Of a stretch of 7,606 bases of DNA, positions 1-6,054 are shown piece by piece (position 1 is the first letter of the stretch; each line of letters begins with the position of its first letter). Source of the DNA: Planctomycetota bacterium (GTDB lineage: Bacteria; Planctomycetota; Phycisphaerae; WQYP01); the NCBI GenBank assembly GCA_021805585.1, contig JAJZEY010000341.1, positions 1 through 7,606 on the forward strand. The letters are read 5' to 3'. The position numbers and the translations under genes were made by a program. Below the pieces are notes generated by a model. The model was not told where the DNA came from. It was given only the letters and a program-made list of their open reading frames with translations, and did no database searches.

Positions 1-653
1 ATCTCGGGACTGCGGTTCCAACGCCCGGAGGCGCTGACCAGTACGACCTTACTGCTACCACCGGTGGCCCAGATGTCGCAAAAGCCGTATCGGCCAACCC
101 AATCAACTACTATACCAATAACACTCCCCAGCCCGGCGAGACATTCACCACCGGAACGAATGCCACTGGTTACAATCTCGGCAGCATTACGGTGCTGGAC
201 GTTTCAGAAGATGGCGCATTTAGTTCAAGTGCCACCGCCTATCTTGATATTTATAGCATCGACACCTCTACCTCAACTTCCACGCAATTGGCTGCGTATA
301 CCACCGCCGTATTAGGCTCAAGCTTCAACGCCGCCAGCGGCGACTACCTTAAAATTAGTTTGAGCACCCCCCTTGTGTTAAATTCCAACGCGGTCTACGG
401 CTACTCTATTTCCACAAGCGGTTCCTATTCCGGCTTGGGAGTGGACCCGCAAAATAATTATACCAAAGGCGAGTTGGCGATGATCAGGCCGAGCTCAACC
501 CCCAACCAGCTGATAACCACATCTTCCACTTACCCCAACGCCGTCTTTGACGCCTCGCTTACACCGGTCACCGCCGTGCCAGAGCCCGCGACCATCGGGT
601 TGGTTGGGCTCGGCGGCTTAGCCCTGCTAGGGATGAAGCGCCGGAAGGCTTAA
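1..653 (+). CDS. PEP-CTERM sorting-domain protein, 5' end outside the window
   Basis: The frame is open from the left edge (first full codon at base 3) to the TAA at 651-653, giving 216 visible residues; the start and any signal peptide lie outside. A GTG at 192 is in frame but is internal. The body is rich in Ser, Thr, Gly, Asn and Tyr with alternating hydrophobics, as in secreted beta-sandwich proteins. The C-terminus is a textbook PEP-CTERM signal: VPEPAT at about residues 192-197, a Gly/Leu/Ala transmembrane stretch (IGLVGLGGLALLG), then the basic tail MKRRKA. Proteins with this tail are exported and handled by an exosortase at the cell envelope. No exosortase gene is in the window. The function of the body is not recognised. 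A strong terminator follows 38 bases after the stop, so this gene ends its transcription unit and is probably unconnected with the genes to the right. Confidence 0.9.
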   Translation, partial: LGTAVPTPGGADQYDLTATTGGPDVAKAVSANPINYYTNNTPQPGETFTTGTNATGYNLGSITVLDVSEDGAFSSSATAYLDIYSIDTSTSTSTQLAAYTTAVLGSSFNAASGDYLKISLSTPLVLNSNAVYGYSISTSGSYSGLGVDPQNNYTKGELAMIRPSSTPNQLITTSSTYPNAVFDASLTPVTAVPEPATIGLVGLGGLALLGMKRRKA

Positions 654-691
654 AATAAGCCACCGTTTTATTTTGATTAACAAAGAATCCC

Positions 692-730
692 ACAGCCTGG
701 GCCCGCTTGAAGGCCCAGGCTGTTTTTTTT
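692..730 (+). terminator. Strong intrinsic terminator after the PEP-CTERM gene
   Basis: A perfect 12-bp GC-rich stem (ACAGCCTGGGCC at 692-703 with GGCCCAGGCTGT at 712-723) and an 8-base loop run directly into eight consecutive T (723-730). It lies 38 bases after the stop codon. This is a canonical Rho-independent terminator. Confidence 0.95.
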
Positions 731-986
731 CTCCGGGTGATTTGTGCCTTTTCCATTGGCAGCAGCGCCATGACCGTGCGTTCCAAGCGCGCCCGTCCCT
801 TCTGGCGACGCTGGGCTTTGCGGTTGGCGGAATGGTTTGGTTACGCGGAGCTTAAATCTTTTGCGACGCCTGGAGATTCTTCTATTCCCCGCCGCAGTGA
901 AAGGCCTGGTTTGAAGGATGGACAGAACGGATCAGGCACCAGCAAATCGCGTTTTGAAACATAAATAGCATACCGTAATTTGCGTA
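731..986. other. Gene-free stretch, no recognisable content
   Basis: About 255 bases between the terminator and the next promoter. Short open frames exist, for example an ATG at 770 running to 964, but none has a ribosome binding site, a recognisable domain or a conserved context. I see no repeat, RNA gene or convincing regulatory site here. Confidence 0.5.
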
Positions 987-1014
987 TTGACGAGCTTAGA
1001 TTTGAAGCTACAAT
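987..1014 (+). promoter_or_regulatory. Sigma70-like promoter for the beta-helix gene
   Basis: TTGACG (987-992; 5 of 6 consensus) is separated by 16 bases from TACAAT (1009-1014; 5 of 6). Transcription would start near 1021, just before the operator-like box at 1024 and about 310 bases before the start codon at 1333. No other good promoter was seen closer to the gene. Confidence 0.6.
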
Positions 1015-1023
1015 CAAGCTCAT

Positions 1024-1039
1024 GGTTAAATACTTAACC
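1024..1039 (+). promoter_or_regulatory. Operator-like palindrome, copy 1 of 4
   Basis: GGTTAAATACTTAACC is a 16-bp dyad with perfect 6-bp arms (GGTTAA/TTAACC) around ATAC. It begins 9 bases after the predicted -10 element. The first 12 bases match the other three boxes in the window (GGTWAARTACTT). The position over the start of transcription suggests repression of initiation. As RNA it would also form a short hairpin at the 5' end of the leader. Confidence 0.6.
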
Positions 1040-1207
1040 GCAACACACGCAAACGGGCTTTATGGCGGTTGCGGAATTGCAAGTCTTCGCTGCGGGCAGG
1101 GAGCCATTAAGAAAATAGGCAGGCCATCAGGTACGTTAATGGTGGCAGCGTCAGAATTTTGCGTTTTTTTTATCGCGTTTGGCGCCGCGTACAAGCGGTT
1201 AAAGACT

Positions 1208-1245
1208 CTCCGGTTGTGACCGACCCCTGCCTAGCCGGGGTTTTT
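1208..1245 (+). terminator. Weak terminator-like hairpin inside the leader
   Basis: CTCCGG (1208-1213) can pair with CCGGGG (1235-1240), including one G-U pair, or ACCCC (1223-1227) with GGGGT (1237-1241). Five T follow directly (1241-1245). It lies between the promoter at 987 and the gene at 1333, so if active it would attenuate that gene or end a separate short transcript. The stem is weak and the call is tentative. Confidence 0.3.
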
Positions 1246-1332
1246 ACCCGCGCCGGCAACCGCGCAGAACTACAGAACATGCCGTTATGAAATGTGCGGC
1301 ATGTAAAGAATACCTTTGCAAGGAGCACGTAA

Positions 1333-2973
1333 ATGTTCAAACCGTTTCATGGGTTACATTCGCCAAGCCTCCCAATCGCGGCATGCATTGCAGCCGCGAT
1401 GATGCTGATAACCGCCAGCCACTGTGCACCGGCGGCTGGCGCCCCGGCCCCCATAACCGGACCGGCGGCCTCCCTTTCTAAAACCTATTATGTCAACGCC
1501 AATACCGGTCGCAATGCCAATTCCGGTACCCGTCGAAACGCTCCGTGGCGAACCCTGGCCCGAGTTAACCGGCAGATATTTAAGCCGGGAGATCGTATCT
1601 TGTTTCGCGCCGGCGACATCTGGCATGGGCAACTGAACTTACGGGGACAGGGCGCGGCCGGAATGCCTATCCGGGTAGATTCTTATGGCACAGGACCGCT
1701 TCCTGAAATTAACATGGGCCAGGCGACGGGTGCGGCGGTCAGTCTCATCAACGAAGGGTACTGGGAAATTCGGCATTTGTGCATGACCAGCACCGCCGCA
1801 ACCAAATCCCGCAAAGGACCAAGGGTAGGCCTTCTGGTGAATTCAACTTGCCACCATATACTCCACCATATTGTCATTTCACATTGCCTGATACGTCATA
1901 TCATCGGCGGCGTTTCCCACTATAACAGCGGCGGCATATTTGTCGGACTTAACGGATGGATATCGCGCAATGCCCCGTTTTCAACCTACCGTGATGTAAA
2001 AATAAGCCACAACACCATCGCCGATGTCGACCGTTGCGGCATCGTGGTCTGGACGCCCGCCAATAGCAGCTACTTTTACAATATGGCGAATTCCCAACAC
2101 TTAACCGGCGGTTTGCTGCCCAGCCGGGACGTGTTGGTATCCCACAATCATTTAAGCAACCTGGGCGGGGACGCTATTCTGGTGCTGGGCAGCGTAGGAG
2201 CCATGGTCGCGTATAACACTGTTCATGACAGCTGCCTGCGGACGAAATCTGGCCAACGTGGAAACCAGTATTCGGCGGCGGTCTGGCTGCACAGCTGTTC
2301 GCGATCAATTATGCAATTTAACAAGGTCTTTGACACCCGCCCCCAGCCCGGCAATGGAGACGCCGAAGCGTTTGATTTTGACTTCGGATGCCGCCACTGC
2401 ATTTTGCAATATAACTTCAGCCAAGGCAACTGGGGTGGATTGTTACTGATCATGGGCAGCGCGAAGGACAACATTGTGCGCTACAACATCAGCGTCAACG
2501 ATGTTCCGCCGCTGTATGCTCGCAATCTTCCAGCCGCCATCAGAAATGCCTTGCCGGGAAGCGAGCATTTGCTGTACCTCCAATGCCAGGCTCAGCAAAA
2601 CAATCTCATTTACAACAATGATTTTTTTGTCAGTCGCGGCATCGGTGTCATTTACACCGGTGCCCCGTATTTTAAAAACAATATATTTTATGCAGTCGGA
2701 AAGGGAATTTTCAGGACGAATGGCAGCGTGGCGGCCGGGCAGTTTGTCCACAACGATTATTTCGGTCATTGGCAGGGATCTCCGCCGTCGGCTAAAGCCA
2801 ATCTGAAAGTGAATCCTGGGTTTGTTAATATCAGAAGAGAAGATTTTCGCTTACGCCAGGATTCCCCGCTTATAGATCGGGGGCTTGGGGTACCTGATAA
2901 TGGCGGACGCGATTATTTTGGCCGAGATCTGAGGCACGGAACCAGCATAGGTGCGGCACAGGGGCCGCGATAG
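1333..2973 (+). CDS. Secreted right-handed parallel beta-helix protein, probably polysaccharide-active
   Basis: A 546-residue exported protein. The ATG at 1333 is chosen because AAGGAG (1320-1325) lies 7 bases upstream and a signal peptide follows: basic N-terminus, hydrophobic core around residues 14-28, and small-residue cleavage sites near 33-38. Residues 51-125 carry the N-cap typical of secreted beta-helix proteins: YYVNANTG, NSGT, PWRTLARVN, FKPGDRILFRAGDIW, then GMPIRVDSYG. Residues about 135-475 are repeated short strands with NNxI/HNxI-type turns (ISHNTIA, VSHNHLSN, VAYNTV, MQFNKVF, LQYNFSQ, VRYNISV, LIYNNDF, FKNNIF), the hallmark of PbH1-type coils. The C-terminus (DFRLRQDSPLIDRG, then DYFGRDLR) is the usual closing segment. 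This fold is shared by polysaccharide lyases, GH28 and other glycosidases and by non-enzymatic proteins; I cannot name catalytic residues. It is a stand-alone gene behind its own promoter and operator-like box. A role in degrading or binding polysaccharide is inferred from fold and neighbours. Confidence 0.85.
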   Translation: MFKPFHGLHSPSLPIAACIAAAMMLITASHCAPAAGAPAPITGPAASLSKTYYVNANTGRNANSGTRRNAPWRTLARVNRQIFKPGDRILFRAGDIWHGQLNLRGQGAAGMPIRVDSYGTGPLPEINMGQATGAAVSLINEGYWEIRHLCMTSTAATKSRKGPRVGLLVNSTCHHILHHIVISHCLIRHIIGGVSHYNSGGIFVGLNGWISRNAPFSTYRDVKISHNTIADVDRCGIVVWTPANSSYFYNMANSQHLTGGLLPSRDVLVSHNHLSNLGGDAILVLGSVGAMVAYNTVHDSCLRTKSGQRGNQYSAAVWLHSCSRSIMQFNKVFDTRPQPGNGDAEAFDFDFGCRHCILQYNFSQGNWGGLLLIMGSAKDNIVRYNISVNDVPPLYARNLPAAIRNALPGSEHLLYLQCQAQQNNLIYNNDFFVSRGIGVIYTGAPYFKNNIFYAVGKGIFRTNGSVAAGQFVHNDYFGHWQGSPPSAKANLKVNPGFVNIRREDFRLRQDSPLIDRGLGVPDNGGRDYFGRDLRHGTSIGAAQGPR

Positions 2974-3323
2974 AAATTGTATAGTAAATCAAATACTCTT
3001 TTCCATGTGGAAAATTGTGATGATACACAAGCTCCGCCCAACGGTCTGAGGCCTTGCCTGTTTTGGGGAGCCACTTGACAACGGGTCTGCCAAATTTTCA
3101 GGCGGCGGATTTAAACTTCAATTTTCATCGGGCCTGCCATAGATCAATCTGATGCAGGGCATCCCAAGCCAGCATGCCGCCGACGCTGGTTAGCTTCCTT
3201 CGCATACCCAAGCCCTTGAGTCGCTGCGCTTCTGATTTGCCTATCCATTAAATTGCAATTGAAAGCGTTCATTGGGCCGCTCATCAGCTATTTTACCCAT
3301 TGCCAGAAAAATCGGCTGCCCCC
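2974..3323. other. Intergenic spacer, little recognisable content
   Basis: About 350 bases between the beta-helix gene and the promoter of pseudopilin A. The only structure near the upstream gene is a 6-bp hairpin, TTTTCC (2999-3004) with GGAAAA (3009-3014), 25 bases after the stop. It is not followed by a T tract, so it is at best a weak terminator. No gene, repeat or RNA is supported in the rest. Confidence 0.5.
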
Positions 3324-3352
3324 TTGACAAGCCTGCGTTCGAAATGAATAAT
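3324..3352 (+). promoter_or_regulatory. Sigma70-like promoter for pseudopilin A
   Basis: TTGACA (3324-3329; perfect) is 17 bases from AATAAT (3347-3352; 5 of 6). The operator-like box begins one base after the -10 element. The same arrangement recurs at 5900-5929 in front of pseudopilin B. Confidence 0.7.
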
Positions 3353-3353
3353 A

Positions 3354-3369
3354 GGTTAAGTACTTGTTC
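3354..3369 (+). promoter_or_regulatory. Operator-like box, copy 2 of 4
   Basis: GGTTAAGTACTTGTTC has a palindromic core AAGTACTT. It is identical to the box at 5933-5948, and the identity extends to 20 bases (3351-3370). It overlaps the expected transcription start, 98 bases before the start codon at 3467. Such placement is typical of repressor operators of the LacI or GntR kind; the actual regulator is unknown. Confidence 0.65.
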
Positions 3370-3466
3370 AACACTCCGCGAGGTCTACAATGCTTGCACA
3401 GTTTGTGGAGTCGCACGCATGTGTATGTGTCGGCCGAATATATCTGTCACCTGAAAGGATGTCGCC

Positions 3467-4354
3467 ATGAAATGCTCCAGACACGTTCCGATACCAAATA
3501 GAAAATTGCGCATATCCGGATTTACGGTCGTAGAGCTTTTGACGGTTATCGCTGTCATCGTGATTCTGATCGCATTATTGGTGCCCGCGCTAAAGCAAGC
3601 GAGACTGAGCACAGATCGAGTTGTTTGCGCTTCTAACCTGCGATCTATTGGCCAGGCGAACAGGCTTTACGCGATCCAATACAAGGGTTCATACCCACCG
3701 ATCGATATTGGCGAGTGGCCAATTGGCGGCCTTGGGTACAATAGCCCGCCAAAAAACGTTGCATTTGGAAATCCGTGGGGACCGGCCATCTTATACAATA
3801 CGGGCCTTTTGCCCAACCCCGCAGTGTATTATTGCCCGGAATCCGGTCTTTTTGGCAACCGAGCGGAGGTCTCCACGCTGTATAGCACACCCGTCGGATC
3901 TTTAGATTACTCCGGAGTCCGTATCAGTTATTGCTATTACGTGGGCCGACAAGAGGGTGCTTTCGATTTCAACGGATCCGGTGGCGTCACCCTGGTTGCC
4001 ACAACAGGTAACCTGATAAATCCGACAACGCAGGTGGTTTATAAAAACAACTATCTTGAGCCGATGCATCCTTTTGCGCAGTCGCCTATCAGCAATCCGG
4101 GGACTATTGTCGCCGCAGATGCTATGGTAAGCCAGGGGAACAGTTGGTTCTTCAATTCCAATCTCTCCAACGGTGGCGCTCACGTGGCAGGTGGAATCGT
4201 TACACCTTGGTCTAATCATGTCACAAGTTCCATCGGCGCACCCGATGGCGGCAATGTTCTTTACAATGATGGCTCGGTTTCATGGGTCGGTTTTACCCAT
4301 CTTCAATGCCGTTACACCTACCCGGCCTCAAACCAATTGAACTTCTGGCAGTAA
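3467..4354 (+). CDS. Pseudopilin-like protein A (prepilin N-terminal cleavage/methylation domain)
   Basis: A 295-residue protein. The ATG at 3467 has AAGGA at 3455-3459 and aligns with the start of pseudopilin B (both begin MKC). Residues 1-18 are a basic leader ending in SG; FTVVELL follows, giving a prepilin-peptidase site between Gly18 and Phe19 with Glu23 at +5, then a hydrophobic helix to about residue 42 (LLVPALKQAR). This is the type II secretion pseudopilin N-terminus. VVCASNLRSIGQANRLYA (52-69) is the typical segment after the helix in planctomycete proteins of this class. The C-terminal part ends with NVLYNDGSVSWVGF (263-276), related to the H-X9-DG motif, but the His is displaced: His251 lies 17 residues before Asp268, as if a short insertion split the motif. 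No secretion ATPase, secretin or prepilin peptidase is nearby. The protein is presumably exported and inner-membrane anchored; its actual job is unknown. Confidence 0.88.
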   Translation: MKCSRHVPIPNRKLRISGFTVVELLTVIAVIVILIALLVPALKQARLSTDRVVCASNLRSIGQANRLYAIQYKGSYPPIDIGEWPIGGLGYNSPPKNVAFGNPWGPAILYNTGLLPNPAVYYCPESGLFGNRAEVSTLYSTPVGSLDYSGVRISYCYYVGRQEGAFDFNGSGGVTLVATTGNLINPTTQVVYKNNYLEPMHPFAQSPISNPGTIVAADAMVSQGNSWFFNSNLSNGGAHVAGGIVTPWSNHVTSSIGAPDGGNVLYNDGSVSWVGFTHLQCRYTYPASNQLNFWQ

Positions 4355-4561
4355 ATGCTTTCCCGCGAGCAATAGAACCTGATGAAGGGATATTGCAGCA
4401 GATCGCAGCGTGCCCGGCCAAAAGCCTTCGGCGCGCCACCGCTCCCGCCACAGGCCGTAACGCCGGGATTTCAGCGCATGCAATACCGTCGGTCCGCTGC
4501 GCAGTGGTGCGCGACTGCCGGCACGCTTTGTTCAACTGCGTGCGTCGGGAGGATGCCTGCG

Positions 4562-5512
4562 CTATTTCCTAACCTTAGCTGTCGGCGGCAGAAATTTCAT
4601 TTTCTCCAGCCATGCTTTGCAGTCGGCGGGCCATTGCACGGAATCGGTCCCGCCGCGTCCCATGCTGAATCCATGTTGCCCGTGTTTGAATTCAACAAAC
4701 TTAACCGGAACATGCACCGCTTTAAGTGCCTTATAAAAATCAATGCTGTTGAGCGGGTTGACCACGTTATCATCCGCAGCGCAGCAGATAAACGTCGGCG
4801 GCGTGAGCTTGCAGACCGTCAGTTCATTGGAATAATACCGATCCAAACCGAGTGTAGCTTTGTGACCGAGCAGTTCATAATGCGACTGCGGATGCGTAAG
4901 TCCGGGGATCATGGAAATCACCGGATAGCACAGCACCAAAAAGTCCGGCCGGGTGCTCAGGTGGTTAAGCGGATCCGGTGCGCGGGGATTACCGGGCAGA
5001 AAGTGCGTGCCGGCCAGGGCGGCCAGATGCCCACCGGCCGAGAAGCCCATCACGCCTATCCGATGGGGATTAATTTTCCATTTCTGTGCATTGGCTCGCA
5101 AAATCTGCACAGCGCGGCGTACGTCCTGCAAGGGAAGCGGGACGCCATTCTTGGGCAATCGCCTTAAGGGCAACCGGTACTTAAGCACAAAGGCGCTCAC
5201 GCCCAGGGAGTTCATCCATTGTCCCGGTGCATAACCCTCGCCGCCCATGACCTCATAGGCATACGCCCCGCCGGGACAGATCACCACCGCAGTACCGTTT
5301 GGATGGGGGGCCAGCATGACGGTCAAAGTGGGCCATTCATTGTTGTTGGCGTTCCGCCATTTCTTGGGCACATTGAGCTTCGGCCAGACGGGAATGACCT
5401 TTCGTACGGACGCTGCTTGCGCCAGCCCGGTCGGCAATGCCATATAGATTAAACCCAATAAGGCAAGGCCGCAGATGGGCCGCAGGCATGCCAAAAAAAT
5501 ACGTCGGGTCAT
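4562..5512 (-). CDS. Secreted alpha/beta-hydrolase, carbohydrate esterase-like (acetyl xylan esterase type)
   Basis: A 316-residue exported hydrolase. The start at 5512 is preferred over an in-frame ATG at 5551 because AAGGAG (minus strand, 5524-5519) lies 6 bases before it and the protein then begins directly with a signal peptide: MTRR, a hydrophobic core, and cleavage after AQA near residue 33. CPGGAY (79-84) is the oxyanion-hole segment, GFSAGG (156-161) the nucleophile elbow with Ser158, AADDNVV (245-251) supplies the acid (Asp247 or Asp248), and GQHGFS (278-283) the catalytic His280, so the triad looks complete. This architecture matches the Aes/BD-FAE-like esterase group, whose members often remove acetyl or feruloyl groups from hemicellulose; the exact substrate cannot be read. 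It is convergent with pseudopilin A, with a 207-base gap and no clear terminator between them. A box matching the other operators lies upstream in the same orientation. Confidence 0.88.
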   Translation of the reverse strand: MTRRIFLACLRPICGLALLGLIYMALPTGLAQAASVRKVIPVWPKLNVPKKWRNANNNEWPTLTVMLAPHPNGTAVVICPGGAYAYEVMGGEGYAPGQWMNSLGVSAFVLKYRLPLRRLPKNGVPLPLQDVRRAVQILRANAQKWKINPHRIGVMGFSAGGHLAALAGTHFLPGNPRAPDPLNHLSTRPDFLVLCYPVISMIPGLTHPQSHYELLGHKATLGLDRYYSNELTVCKLTPPTFICCAADDNVVNPLNSIDFYKALKAVHVPVKFVEFKHGQHGFSMGRGGTDSVQWPADCKAWLEKMKFLPPTAKVRK

Positions 5513-5518
5513 CTTGGA

Positions 5519-5524
5519 CTCCTT
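5519..5524 (-). promoter_or_regulatory. Ribosome binding site that fixes the esterase start
   Basis: AAGGAG on the minus strand, 6 bases before the ATG at 5512. The longer in-frame start at 5551 lacks a comparable site and would put 13 residues in front of the signal peptide. Confidence 0.8.
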
Positions 5525-5690
5525 TATTGGTTGACACTGAAAAACGGTCATTCTCCGCCCGGCTCAAATCTATGGCTCGGCTCTAAAAAGAGCTGCGTAC
5601 ATCCTTTTGCAGCCAAGACCGCGGGCGATAATATCATGGCCGCAGAACCTATAGCAATCCGCCAGAAAAAAGAGGCCTGAGACCCATTCT

Positions 5691-5706
5691 AGACAAGTAC
5701 TTTACC
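5691..5706 (-). promoter_or_regulatory. Operator-like box, copy 3 of 4, facing the esterase
   Basis: On the minus strand the sequence is GGTAAAGTACTTGTCT, matching the pseudopilin boxes at 13 of 16 positions and sharing the AAGTACTT core. It lies about 180 bases upstream of the esterase start and points towards that gene, the same relation seen for the other three boxes. Its promoter is less clear than for the others. Confidence 0.5.
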
Positions 5707-5827
5707 ATCAGCATTTACGGGTTGCAAATAACTGGTTTTCCTTCTTAAAATAATTCACGAGATTATACGCCGGTGCCTTGTCATATCTGCAAATCCGGGG
5801 GGTATGCTTGTGGCATTATTTTAAGAC

Positions 5828-5854
5828 GCTCAAGAGGCTCAAGAGGCTCAAGTG
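5828..5854 (+). repeat. Short tandem repeat, 9 bp x 3
   Basis: Unit GCTCAAGAG at 5828-5836 and 5837-5845, then GCTCAAGTG at 5846-5854. It lies 46 bases upstream of the -35 element of the pseudopilin B promoter. It may be a slippage-prone simple repeat or a set of direct-repeat binding sites; the sequence does not decide. Confidence 0.8.
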
Positions 5855-5899
5855 ACCGCTCTGGCGTGCGGCCTGGTAACAGCGCGTTCGGTGGCCACC

Positions 5900-5929
5900 T
5901 TGACAGACCCGATTTTATAATAAAATAAT
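5900..5929 (+). promoter_or_regulatory. Sigma70-like promoter for pseudopilin B
   Basis: TTGACA (5900-5905; perfect) is 18 bases from AATAAT (5924-5929; 5 of 6), in an AT-rich spacer. The operator-like box starts three bases after the -10 element. The layout repeats that of the pseudopilin A promoter. Confidence 0.65.
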
Positions 5930-5932
5930 ATA

Positions 5933-5948
5933 GGTTAAGTACTTGTTC
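5933..5948 (+). promoter_or_regulatory. Operator-like box, copy 4 of 4
   Basis: GGTTAAGTACTTGTTC, identical to copy 2 (3354-3369), located at the expected transcription start and 106 bases before the start codon at 6055. Confidence 0.65.
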
Positions 5949-6042
5949 ATTAATCGGCGAGGTCCGCGAGCTATTCGACGTTTACACGGTCTTTGGACAC
6001 ACACCCATAATGATGTGTCGGCCAAATAATTCCGTTATCTGT

Positions 6043-6048
6043 AAGGAG
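6043..6048 (+). promoter_or_regulatory. Ribosome binding site that fixes the pseudopilin B start
   Basis: AAGGAG 6 bases before the ATG at 6055. An in-frame ATG at 6010 would add 15 residues, but it lies upstream of this site in the part of the leader shared with pseudopilin A. Confidence 0.8.
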
Positions 6049-6054
6049 ACCGCC

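Larger units (their letters stand above)
1021..1245 (+). ncRNA. Possible structured 5' leader or small RNA
   Basis: From the predicted transcript start, a set of nested complementary segments can be drawn: TTAACCGC (1034-1041) with GCGGTTAA (1195-1202), ACGCAAA (1047-1053) with TTTGCGT (1158-1164), CGCTGC (1089-1094) with GCAGCG (1145-1150), and CCATTAA (1104-1110) with TTAATGG (1136-1142). A terminator-like hairpin ends the stretch. Alternatives compete for 1034-1044: GGTTAA at 1024-1029 and GTTGCGG at 1068-1074. It matches no riboswitch, 6S, tmRNA or SRP signature I know. Single 7- to 8-bp matches are expected by chance at this length, so only the nesting and placement argue for a real RNA. 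Confidence 0.2.
5540..5899. other. Divergent intergenic region between esterase and pseudopilin B
   Basis: No gene is supported here. The part nearest the esterase would be its leader. It contains a small hairpin (GCTCT 5580-5584 with AGAGC 5589-5593), and the operator-like box lies further up at 5691-5706. A 9-bp triple tandem repeat is at 5828-5854. A weak minus-strand promoter for the esterase can be drawn (TTGCAA at 5727-5722, 17 bases, TAAAGT at 5704-5699, the latter inside the box), with only 4 of 6 matches in each element. Confidence 0.4.

Noticed and set aside
707..964. Plus-strand open frame after the terminator, with an internal ATG at 770
   Set aside because: It begins inside the terminator stem-loop, the ATG at 770 has no ribosome binding site, and the translation is Arg/Ser-rich with no recognisable domain.
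1287..1481. Open frame beginning MKCAACKEYLCKEH, suggestive of a small Cys-rich zinc-knuckle protein
   Set aside because: It overlaps the beta-helix gene in another frame; the beta-helix start has AAGGAG and a signal peptide, and the Cys pattern disappears downstream where the sequence is only the shadow of the other frame.
3075..3080. Perfect TTGACA in the spacer before pseudopilin A
   Set aside because: No acceptable -10 element follows at 15-19 bases, and the TTGACA at 3324 with AATAAT is a far better promoter.
4293..4535. 80-residue minus-strand open frame downstream of the esterase
   Set aside because: It overlaps the 3' end of pseudopilin A antisense, has no ribosome binding site and no recognisable motif.
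4382..5167. 261-residue plus-strand open frame
   Set aside because: It lies mostly antisense to the esterase, whose catalytic motifs prove the minus-strand frame; composition is that of a shadow frame and there is no ribosome binding site.
5174..5184. GGTACTTAAG, a partial match to the operator-like box
   Set aside because: It is inside the esterase coding sequence and matches only half the box.
5531..5536. TTGACA on the plus strand near the esterase start
   Set aside because: No -10 element at suitable spacing; it lies in the esterase 5' leader on the opposite strand.
5551..5551. Upstream in-frame ATG as the esterase start
   Set aside because: The ATG at 5512 has a well-placed AAGGAG and puts the signal peptide at the very N-terminus; the longer form adds 13 residues without either.
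5828..5854. Tandem repeat considered as a CRISPR remnant
   Set aside because: Units are 9 bp and contiguous with no spacers, and no cas gene is present.
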